Source: Lepidonotus clava | Taxonomy: Eukaryota; Annelida; Polychaeta; Phyllodocida; Polynoidae | Direction: 5' to 3' | Assembly (NCBI GenBank): GCA_936440205.1 | Contig: OW387141.1 | Span: forward strand, 47,687,307 to 47,751,306 | Length of the DNA: 64,000 nucleotides | Part shown: piece after piece, positions 45,874 to 55,362 of the stretch | Position numbering within the stretch: the first letter of the stretch is position 1 | Layout: every line of letters begins with the position of its first letter | Notes under the pieces: model-generated | What the model was told of the DNA's origin: nothing | What the model saw: the letters and a program-made list of their open reading frames with translations, nothing else | Database searches by the model: none | Made by a program: the position numbers and the translations under genes

Positions 45874-47620
45874 TTACCTGTTCTGCTTTCTGGCTCTATC
45901 TCGGCGTTCATTCTCTCTAATATCTTCCAGGATGAAACCTTGAGTATTTTTACCGTGGGCATCTCCTATATCATAGGCTGTAGAGTCAAACCTGGCACCT
46001 CCAGCCCAGAAAGAGTTTGTTGTCCCCTCTATCAATCTTTTTGATCCTGTGTCGAGTAGTGCCTGCATGAGGTCCGGGTGCTGTCTGTACTTGGCTTCGT
46101 TTGCTATGGCTGCACGTAATTCTCGTATCTTGATCCATTTTTCTGTGGTTGGGATCTTATCTGCAATTGCCTTAATGGCAAAAGTATCATCAGTTTCCAT
46201 TATTTTGGCTTCAGATATCAGGTCGTTTGCGCACACAGCTTTGTCTCTCGCTAGTGATTGTTCAACGGAGTTGAATTTTTTGCCTTCAACTGTTATGGAG
46301 ACCTTATAGAGATGGGAGAAAATGGCAGTTGGTCCGCTGTAAACTAATCCCATTTTGGTTTCTCTCATTTTCTGTTTACGCACAGGCTTTGGTTTTTGAT
46401 TTGACAAATCTTTCTTATTCTCATTCATTGGCAAAGGCTCTATGACCAATCCCTGGGCGGACGCTTCCGCACCCGGCAATGGTGCCGGGGGTGTGTGTTG
46501 AGTGCAGTCATTTGCGCTGGCGCTGCTGGTGGTTTGGGCACGTTCGTCTAAGTGTAGTTTTTCTGGTGGTATATAGATACTTGGAACACTGCAGAGGTTG
46601 TCATAGGCATAGAAAGTATTGTCTAGGTAAATGCCTGTACCAGTCAGAATGGCAGTAGAGCCTTTCTTTCTAGAGTAGGAGACAGTGTGCCTAGCTTTCC
46701 CTTTTGCCCTCCGTACGGTAGTAGGTTCATCATGATTTATCCAGATTCTGGACACATCCTTGTGCATCTTCAGTGCATAATATTTGTTTTTCATGACTTG
46801 TTCTTTTGCTCCAAGATTTGCAAAACTAACTCTGACAGGGTCCGGTCTTCCCTCCATAGGAACTCTTCGTCGGATTCTGTCATTTTGAGTTATGTCAGTT
46901 TGACATAAAGTAACGCCAATAAGATCGAAAAGTGAAATTACTTTCCCTTTTAAGTCTTCGTTTGGCTCTTCTGAGAGTCCTTCAATGACAATATTTAGTT
47001 TTGTCGACGACATAGAGGTTCGCATGTGAGTGTTGTTTACGAACACACGGTCATGGTTGATTTGATGTTCTGATTGTTTCAGGGTATTACTGGTTTGGGA
47101 CGTGTAGCGTGCGTCGACAGTTTTAGCCTGTAGCTTCTGCTCATTTCTGAGTGCTATCAACTCCGCATTTTGTTTTGTTATTTTGGCTTTCATTTCATCT
47201 AGCTCAGATCTTACTTCTGATGTCATTTTATCCGAGGCATGGGCTAAACCATCTATTCTTTTCCCCATTGATGTTTGGCCTAATGTATTCTTGTCAATTT
47301 GTGTTTGTTGTGATACCAGTTTGTTGTGATACTCTGTCCGGAATGTGGGTTTCAGACTGTGAATTTGTTATCAACAATGAAGCATTGGGTGACGCAGCGG
47401 AACTGATATCAGTAGTTACGTCTCCCATGCTTCTCGTTCTTCTCAGATCCGGAGATCTTCCAGTTTTTTTAGTATCAGGTGAAAGTTCAGATGGTGAAGA
47501 TTCACTCGTACTATCAATCATATTTATGGATTTAGGTGTTGACGTACCTGAGAATTCATGGTCAATTCGGTTCTGTAGCTTTTCAGGAGAGTCCTTTTTC
47601 CATTTGCGCTTCGTTTTCAT
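45874..47620 (-). CDS. LINE ORF1: coiled coil, RRM-like region and NADAR domain
   Basis: The main frame (464 codons from Met 47268) has a heptad-rich coiled coil (residues about 11-50). An RRM/CTD-like region typical of LINE ORF1 follows (about 89-185, KLNIVIEGLSE to VSRIWINHDEP). After a Pro-rich linker comes a NADAR domain (about 308-455) with IFSHL, VEGKKFNSVEQ, WIKIRELRAAI, HPDLMQALLDTG, NSFWAGG and GKNTQGFILEDIRE. These align block by block with E. coli YbiA. An N-terminal piece of 108 codons starts at Met 47620 and is put out of phase by a 16-bp tandem duplication at 47304-47332. NADAR enzymes act on ADP-ribose derivatives; here it may protect element nucleic acid, which is inference. 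Confidence 0.85.
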
Positions 47621-47843
47621 TTTGAAAGTTCATTGTCCGTTAACGGACAGCCGGAAAGACGTACTTTGGAATTCAATCTGCTGCTAGTCCATGGTTGTAT
47701 TTAATCAATCCAATGAAAGTTTATTGTAACCTTCCCCATCGGTTTAAAGTCCTTTTCCGACATGTATAGCCGACGGCAGTGTGTGTTGTTTCACAAGACC
47801 CAGGAAAAACATCGGAGCCCCCCGATCACTGGTCTCACGCGGA

Positions 47844-47852
47844 CGCCATCTT
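47844..47852 (-). promoter_or_regulatory. YY1-like AAGATGGCG at the LINE 5' end
   Basis: The minus-strand 5' end of the element reads AAGATGGCG within about 10 bases of the boundary. Human L1 also has a YY1 site of this form at its 5' end, where it fixes the start of transcription. A similar function here is inference. Confidence 0.45.
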
Positions 47853-47856
47853 CAGT

Positions 47857-48069
47857 TGTATGTAATGCAATATTACATTTAAGTAAGACTATATTTGATT
47901 ATGATTTTTTGGTATTGACATTTATCAAGCCTAATCTGAGGAAATTATTGTTTGTTTGCATTTATCATCCTGCTAAGGGAGATCCTAAATTTCTCATTGA
48001 TCATATTCGATTCATTTTGTCGTCTAGAGAATTTAGAATTTTTTAGAAATGCTTTATGGGAGATTTTAA
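47857..48069 (+). mobile_element. old LINE, endonuclease piece 2
   Basis: Contains FDYDFLVLTFIKPNLRKLLFVCIYHPAKGD, here quoted only as its blocks FLVLTFIKPN and FVCIYHP, the middle of a LINE endonuclease. It is interrupted at GDFN by the TTAA MITE. Confidence 0.75.
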
Positions 48070-48763
48070 GGATAGACACCAGTGGTTGTAGGCCCATTCA
48101 GAAAAGCACTAATGGCGTTCTAGCTAGCGCTCTGATCTGTACATACTATACATCATTTTAAAGCTCTGATTTTTCTCCATCTATCAATATAAATAAAAAT
48201 GTATTGGGAGTAAAAACACAGGCTTAATATAATAAAAACTAATTTTTTTACTTTTATTTTTTGAACACTGATATCTCGGTTAAAAGTTAACTGACATGAA
48301 TGAGATTTTACACACATCTTAACAACATTCTAATGCAGGAAAGCGTGTCTCAGATTTTTGTTTAAGAGCCTAGATTGTATTTTATGGTCGAAAATGGCAA
48401 AAAACGGGAAACTTTTTTGATATTTTTTGTAAATTAATTTTCTACATTTCATAAAATGAAAACTAGGACCTTCCCTCTGTCTATATGTCAAGAAGATCTA
48501 CTAAAAGTTTCAAAGCTTTAAGTGAATTTTTAAGCGAGATATTGATGTTCAAAAAATATATTTGAATATTATGATTTTTTAGTTTTTCAAATCACCTACA
48601 CAGCCATTTTTCTAGCCATATTTATACAAGTTATATGGATAGAAATGGTTACTTGATGGCTTTTCAATTGTGTTTTCTATTCAGTTATACTATGGCAAAC
48701 AAATCTTCTGGTTATGATTAAAGAGTGCCATGCCATTCACGCCCCAACCACTGGTGTCTATCC
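48070..48763. mobile_element. piggyBac-like MITE (694 bp) with TTAA target
   Basis: Inverted ends GGATAGACACCAGTGGTTG and its exact complement. TTAA flanks it at 48066-48069 and 48764-48767. Removing it and one TTAA joins 'gggagatt-ttaa-ttcaaac' and restores the endonuclease motif GDFNSN, direct proof of the target duplication. No transposase. Confidence 0.9.
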
Positions 48764-49300
48764 TTAATTCAAACCTACGGGATGGTAGTAATTCACAGGT
48801 CTTGTTAACATGGTATTTCCATGCATATAGTATGAGTCAGCATATCAACACTTCCACATATATGAATAGTAGTGGTTCATCCTTTACTGATTGGATTGTT
48901 ACAGACTCTCCTGATACAATGGTACTGTAGATACTGTCAGATCATTTACCAGAATGTGTACACAAAGACATTCGTATCATGAGAAATTACAACGGTAATA
49001 ACTTAAACAACTTACTTAACGATCGTAACTGGGATGAATTTATGGAACTCCAAATGGGATTTCTTATTAAAATATGTTTTTGAAACTGTGCTTTGGTAAT
49101 TATATGTCTGATCATTCAAACAATAATAGAACTATACTATGAAAAGCAAGAAATAGTTTTAATTCTGCAGTTTGTAAACCTAGAATTAACCATGTTAACT
49201 TGGCCCTAGAGACTAATTATGATAACCCTAGAAAATGTTGGTGTTTAAGAAATAATTTATTGTAACTCAAATTATCGAAGGATATTGATATTGTCGTTAG
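48764..49300 (+). mobile_element. old LINE, endonuclease end and linker
   Basis: Continues from GDFN with STYMNSSGSSFTDWIVTD and then LSDHLP, the endonuclease C-terminus. Further on are NWDEF and NYDNPRKCW linker words, with several breaks. The same remnant is at 63137-63520, so it belongs to the larger duplicated block. Confidence 0.75.
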
Positions 49301-49463
49301 AGATCAGATCACTGGACAACTTCTACCACCACAGAGCAGGTCCACTTGGTGGCACTGGTTCCAGTGTGCTCCACTGGATGGCACTATGTTCCAAAGGTGT
49401 CTCTCATAGACTACGTTAAATTACATCATCACACGCTTTCACTAGTGTGAATGTTTACCAAAG

Positions 49464-49690
49464 GGTATGACTTGGAGCATCAATCAGCCAGTCACTTAGG
49501 GCATTGTCATTAACAAATTTAGAAGTTTGGTTGGTTTAATCCGACCAAAGGAAATCTGTATAGGTCATCCCAATTATTTCCAAGTAAAGCAACAGAGCAT
49601 TTATCTTGTAATTGCTCATATCATAATGTGAAAGAAGATAGCGAGGGAGGGAACCATAGGTCAGGCTTTCAACACCCTAATCAATGATAC
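49464..49690. repeat. three-copy block, copy 2
   Basis: Matches 238-424 and 63674-63860. It has a small extra stretch near 49525-49560 ('gtttggttggtttaatccg'). Confidence 0.7.
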
Positions 49691-50165
49691 ACCACTCATA
49701 ATCCCTTCAACATGTGCAATGAAGAATGTCAGATGATTGCTCAATATCCAGAACAGTTTTCTAATTTTCTAACTGATTTATAATAGACCGTTTAATTAAA
49801 GCGAAGGTGATGTTTGAGTTATGTGCGCTTTGGTGTTATGGCTATTGTTGGTGACTGTAATTGGTGAATCCAATTTTTAATCAATGGTTCAATAAATATT
49901 AATATTGATTATCAACATTATTTTCATTAATCATAATTAATAATCATTTGAGTCTTGTCAGAATCTTGGCAAAAGTGTGGAAGTAGTGTTAGTTGTTTGC
50001 TTGGCCTAATCAGTTGCATGTCCATAGACCCTTGTAAGCACGGTTGGCAAGTGGAGTTACACTTTACAGTTTAGTTAAACCCTCTATGTAATCTCCTATC
50101 CTTTGGATTGATCAACACATTCCTTGAAAATCAACTTAAAGAATCTCAACTTTATCCCCTACTTA
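49691..50165. other. noncoding stretch of the duplicated block
   Basis: The first part (to about 49830) is shared with 63861-64000. The remainder has no gene or repeat that I recognise. Confidence 0.4.
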
Positions 50166-50400
50166 AGCACCATACCCACTAGGCGATGTTGGCAAGAATC
50201 GGCACCAACATTGGTGCCGACGTTGGAATGGCTGTCGGCCGACTGTGCTTAAATAACCCATAGCCACGGATAATCAGCGCAGACGTCAGCACTGACGGCC
50301 GACGGTCAGCGCAGACGGGCACACCGACCGTCGGCGCCGATTACACCGATCCTCATTAAACTTGTTTAGCGATTCCCAGTCGTCTAGTGGGTATGGGGCT
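50166..50400. mobile_element. PIF/Harbinger-like MITE (235 bp)
   Basis: Starts AGCACCATACCCACTAG and ends CTAGTGGGTATGGGGCT, inverted repeats. TTA flanks both sides (50163-50165 and 50401-50403). The interior is GC-rich with the palindrome 'cggcaccaacattggtgccg' and repeated 'gtcagcgcagacg'-type words. Confidence 0.85.
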
Positions 50401-50504
50401 TTAGTTGCTTAACTGTCAAGATTCTCAGCATGACAAAAAAAAGACTATATGATATAATGTCACAGACATGATAGACACTGAATGCACATCTGCATTATGT
50501 TATA

Positions 50505-51150
50505 TACAATATCTCTTGTAAGCGTGTATGTTTTTGTGCTTTTTTTTGTGTTGGCGGAAAAGGTTTTAGAAACAGGGAAAGCCTGCTTATGCCCCTGGCG
50601 TGACAAGGGTCATTTGGGTAGCCCCATTACTAACAGATACTTGCAGCTGCTATAAACAGGTTCCTGAATATATAGAGCATGAGATTTTGTTCAGATTTTT
50701 CTTGTTACAGGACCATTTTATCATTCTTAGTTTCCTCATGAGGAAAAGTGACAGCATTTAATATTACTCTTGCAGCATCTGACAACATAATATCAAATCG
50801 CTTACACATGTCTAGAATTGTGTTTTTTGCCAGTCCTATTTTAGTGCTCATGCGAAGTGAATGAAAGTCCTTCCAGATGAATGGAAACCTTGTTCCTGTT
50901 ATGTTTACTTAAATTCAGCACCTGGCAGAGTAGTCCTAACTGCCACAATATGGGATACGTCAGTGTCTACGCATGAATGATTCTCAGATGAAAAGAACTT
51001 GTTACTGAAAATTTAACATCAATTTCAAGATATTCAGGTAAATTTCACTTTCACTTTGGTCAACCTGATTATATGTTTGTTATAGAAAAATGGGATTGTT
51101 GGCTGATAATATTTCACGGGAAGCATTAATGGTGCTTTTGTTACCCTGGT
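50505..51150 (+). repeat. segmental repeat, partner of 3391-4853
   Basis: Carries the empty site for the MITE at 3488-4176. Diverges from the partner after 'gttaccct'. Confidence 0.75.
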
Positions 51151-51820
51151 AACTTACATGAGTTGATGATTTGTTAAGAGAGTTTCAGCGAGTAGACCTG
51201 GAAGTCATATGAACTTTTATCTAGAAACATTTGACTAGGGGCTGTGGGTTCTCCAATTATCTATGGGTTAATCTATAACGAAATAGTTTATGTTGCATAT
51301 AAATGAACATTTTCAAGATCCTCTTCTGTTATTATTGTGTGTAAAACATCATAAGAATAATGCAAAACTGATGCATGTTGCAGTGCGAATGGTAGCAACA
51401 TCTTTTTGTATCAAAACCGGTTGTAGGTTGAAGGTTGGTGTAATGGTAGCGGTATCAGTAGGAAAGAAGAAAATTTTGTTTTGCCTTTTTCCCAATCCAA
51501 AATCATACTTAATCTAGTCTATATGATTATGGCAAATTTGCTGATGCAGATCCCTGGACTTTGGTTATTCTAATAACTTAGAATACAAAGTGTATTTTAA
51601 AGTGATATTTTCACCAATAATGCACAGCAGAGGTCCAATACTAGGAAGTATGGTCATTTGAATATATAACAAACTCCTCAAGAGGTGCATTCAGTTTATA
51701 GTCAGATAAACTTACCTTCACTAAAACTTACGCAATCGACACAAAGTCAGGGGGTTTGTAGTTCATCCCTGTGTGTACATATTTTCATCCATGTAAGTAC
51801 ATATACAAGCATCACTAAAT

Positions 51821-51850
51821 ATACATACATACATACATACATACATACAT
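51821..51850. repeat. (CATA)n microsatellite
   Basis: About seven tetranucleotide units. Confidence 0.9.
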
Positions 51851-52374
51851 GTTGCTCTAAAAATGTATATGCATGTATAGCACTGTACACATATTTGATT
51901 TTCACTTTGTATGTATTTACGAGTTTCGCTCTGCATTTATATACAAGTATGCACTACCGAACCCCCAGTGTGATCCTAAACAGCCACTCTTGTACAGCTA
52001 GCATTATTTATTCATTTATAATGACATACACTGATACAGTGAGTACAATATATATCATGTATGCAGCTTTCATTAAGATTACATTAGGTTTCTTTGGGTT
52101 AGTAATTATATTGGGAAAACCCCACTTGAAGGCACATATCATGCATATGTCACAGGGGCTGAGGGTAGTGTGCGATATGTTAGAACTTAGCCCTAGAAAC
52201 TAAACAGACCACCTGTCCTTAAACTGGAGGAGAAAGACAGATATTCAAACCTCCAAAAGGTTTCTATCCTTACCTTGTAGAGACAGCTTATCTCTTCACT
52301 AAAGGGCAATTTAATTTTATTATAACTGAAGGATATATTATCCTCACACTTGGGAAACAACTTGAGCTAGTCTT

Positions 52375-52525
52375 GCCATGTCATGGGGTTAATAGCCCAT
52401 ACCATTCCTTATCCTGTGTGTAGCCTGCCCTTACATATGTACAACACGTGGATATAGACCCAGGCCTGTGACACCATGCACTTTCAAGCTGATACCGCTA
52501 CCACTATACCAAACCACCAATCAAT
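52375..52525 (-). repeat. possible tRNA-derived SINE
   Basis: Minus strand has TGGTATAGTGGTAGCGGTATC, here read as a box-A-like TGGTATAGTGG followed after about 45 bases by GGGTCTATATCC, a weak box-B-like word. A related box-A word, 'ggttggtgtaatggtagcgg', lies at 51433-51452 in the other direction. No tail was seen. Confidence 0.3.
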
Positions 52526-53269
52526 GTTCAATCAAACAAATCACAGAGAGTTTTATTGAGTCAATATTCAATATCAGATCAGAAAGAATCAATTGATGTG
52601 AGAATATGTTATGTTGAATCTACAGTTATTTGGTTGGCAAAACGATTAGAAACACCACATCTGAAAAGCCGCCTTTAAAACTATGTCTTGATTCTTGTTC
52701 TCCCACCATGTTTATGAATACATCCATGTGCAAAAACGAGCAGAACTAACAGTGGAGTCCACATGAGTGACTCATCTCCAACTAAACATACAGAGTCACT
52801 TATTTTAAGTATGATATTTAATTCTCAAAGTGAATGGTTGAAATTAGACTTCAGGTTGAAAAGATACCACCCTTGTATGTAATCTATTTGTTTTACCCAT
52901 CTAACTTATCAGCTAAGAGGTGTGCCATTCATGTTAAACTGGCTACCATACCAACTTTTCATTGAAAGGACCATTGACTATAACATCTGCTGACAACTAG
53001 CTGTCTGCAGTCAGTTGGTATAACATACACGGTACTCCATGATGTATACCTTACAGTTACATGTATGATGAAGCCATAGCCTGTTCAGGGGTAGTCCCCT
53101 CTCCACACACTATACACACTGTGGTGTGAGTCCCTCTGTTGGCCTCTTCAAAGACTGTGTTTTGTAGCTGGTTACTTGTGCCCCATCCCAAATTGTGAGG
53201 CTCAGGGGTATAGCCCTTTGTAGCAGATAGAGATCTTTCCAAGTGTAGACAAACAACATGTGTAAAATG

Positions 53270-53400
53270 AATGGAAAAAATAAATCTGTTTTTATACTGA
53301 ATTCTTTGTGCCTTACATAGTTATTGCTTTAATGTTTGTTTTGGTGTTAAAATGACCTATCAAAAATCAAGTTCGAACGTAGTTTTGGGGAAACTAAATC
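53270..53400 (-). mobile_element. LINE remnant related to 5236-5560
   Basis: Shares 'attgctttaatgttt' and 'tgacctatcaaaaat' words with 5480-5530 in the same order. Too decayed to show a protein. Confidence 0.5.
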
Positions 53401-55012
53401 TATGGCCTACCAGTTTCCCAATTACGGGAAATATTCCAAGGAGTGGTATCATCAGAGAAGATGTCACGGTTTGCCAAATTTTTGACCTTAGTTGATGACT
53501 TTTCAAAAAGGCAAAATAATGGTGTTGAACTAAGCTTAAGTTTTGCTAAGTAATCATCTAAAGGCAGTGGTAAATATAAATGGTTCATTTTTAAGATCTT
53601 CCTGATGTTCATCCATATAAATGGTCATGGATTTGTTCTTCCAAACCAATGTAGGTTTTTAGCCTCCTATAAGTTTCAGTTATTGTCAACTATAATACAC
53701 AAACATATGTATATATGCACATTCCAATTTTACCTAGGTTCTTCAATATATGAGCTAAGTCTGAGGTTTCTGATAGGCAATGATATGAAGTAAATGGTAA
53801 ATTTAAATGTTTCACTTTTAGTTGAATTCCAAATATAAATCATTCTAGCTTACAGAGAGGATTCAGTGAAGAGAGTAAATCATGTTTATGTGACTAACCT
53901 GTGCCATCTGAAAACTCACAGAGCTCTCAATAGCAAAACAGAGTTCTAGATTTGTATTCCAGTTATTATCACACAAAACAACACATTACAATTATACTTC
54001 TAAATATTGGTAAAGGGTTAGGTTACAGCTGCATAACTTGTCCATGTATATTAAGTATCTCAATACACTAGTATTTTCTGTAGAGTTGTGTAAAGCAACC
54101 TGTGGTTTACATTCTTTCCAAAATGACATATAGTCTCACTGTAAAAGTAACAATCTTCACACATCTCTATTCACAATCTCCCCTAATGATATGGAGTAGG
54201 GGTTTACATAGTGAAGGATAGATCCCTTGTAGGGTCAATAGTTTGGGTGAAGCCCTGGTCAATACAGGGTCAACCAGCTTCCATGTATTATTCACCAGTA
54301 CAAAGATGATAGTTCAAAGGTAGGAGAACATGTCATGTCATCAAGAGGTCAGGATTCAGCTCTAATGTAGCCCGAAGAGGTGAGTGATACAACATCATGG
54401 TTCCGGATATTGGATTAACACACTGACCAGGCAAAGGTTAAGGTTCATTCTTTGTTGCCTATTCTGAACCAATGACCTGGCCCAGGGTCACATACATTAC
54501 ATAGGTTCAAGCTATTACAGTTTCACTAACTCTCTCCACTCTTTCTATATATCATTATTACGACCATACCTTTAAAGTAAATGCTTTGTTCACTTCATGC
54601 ATTGAATGAAGCCTTACAGACAAATTAGGTGTTGCAGACTAAAGATAATTATAAAAGTTTAAAAACATACAACATAAGTGTTTAATACATAAATGCCCTG
54701 CTCAGTATTCTCTATGATCTAATTATATTTTAGGCGTGCAAGGATTATATGGAAAATATTTGGATTTTAATGTTCTCTATGATGAGTCAGTAAAGTAAAC
54801 CTATAAATAATTGGAAGAAGAGTAACCCTAAACAGCAAAAGCACATGTCTTTTAAACAATAGGATTATTATATATAATTAATTTCTGTTCCTTATCAAAT
54901 TTAGAATTTTCATTAATAACTTTTCCAATGTATTCACAAAAAAACTTGATATGCTTTTAGGGATGGGGGTGGGATGGGTAAGGCTGATCTCAACCAATCC
55001 CTCATCAACCAT

Positions 55013-55362
55013 TATGTATATCTGTGCGTTAGGAACTGTGTAACTTTATAAAAGGATTGTCTAGAATAAGGGACTTTGTGACAGCTTTTCACACCCAAAC
55101 ACCAATAGAACAGACTTATTACATCTTGATATCTTAGAACATCATAATGATTGAGATGATGCTTGCAGCAGTGAGGTAATTATAATAATGTATATCTGTG
55201 CTTTAGGAACTGTGTAACTTTATAAAAGGGTTGTCTAGAATAAGGTACTTTGTGACAGCTTTTCACACCCAAACACCAATAGAACAGACTTATCACATCT
55301 TGATATCTTAGAACATCATAATCATTGAGATGATGCTTGCAGCAGTGAGGTAATTATATAAT
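55013..55362. repeat. tandem duplication of the 3' end of gene C
   Basis: Two units of about 175 bp (from 55013 and from 55188) share 'atgtatatctgtg' through 'cagcagtgaggtaatt'. The second contains the real stop codon and last codons of gene C; the first is a displaced copy of them downstream. A and B lack it. Confidence 0.85.

Larger units (their letters stand above)
40573..47856 (-). mobile_element. NADAR-encoding LINE, nearly full length
   Basis: From 5' to 3' on the minus strand: a 5' UTR beginning at an AAGATGGCG motif, ORF1 (coiled coil, RRM-like, NADAR), an SGNH esterase frame, a 400-bp spacer, ORF2 (endonuclease and reverse transcriptase), and a 3' UTR ending in AATAAATAAA plus a poly(A) of about 16. 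Without the MITE at 43114-44075 it is about 6.3 kb. It is inserted in the endonuclease region of an older LINE. The flanks are only roughly similar ('gccaatac' and 'tgcaatattac'), so the TSD is unresolved. Architecture points to the CR1/Jockey group, where ORF1 esterases are known; NADAR is the unusual part. Confidence 0.85.
51151..53269. other. intergenic stretch before unit C
   Basis: A (CATA)n tract (51821-51850) and a possible tRNA-derived SINE (52375-52525) are the only structures recognised. An open frame of 172 codons at 51685-52203 is spanned by the microsatellite, has no domain and no support as a gene. Confidence 0.4.

Noticed and set aside
40573-47856. Reading the NADAR and esterase frames as host genes
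   Set aside because: They lie in the canonical order and strand between a LINE 5' end and its endonuclease-reverse transcriptase, with a shared poly(A) end.
40550-47880. Target-site duplication for the NADAR LINE ('gccaatac' and 'gcaatattac')
   Set aside because: Similarity is too weak to call; the bases could be chance or a decayed duplication.
51784-51850. CRISPR-like array
   Set aside because: Simple tetranucleotide repeat in an animal genome, without spacers.
51685-52203. 172-codon open frame
   Set aside because: It runs through a CATA microsatellite, has no recognisable domain and no paralogue.
52480-52510. A functional tRNA gene
   Set aside because: Only a box-A-like word is good; there is no cloverleaf or convincing box B.
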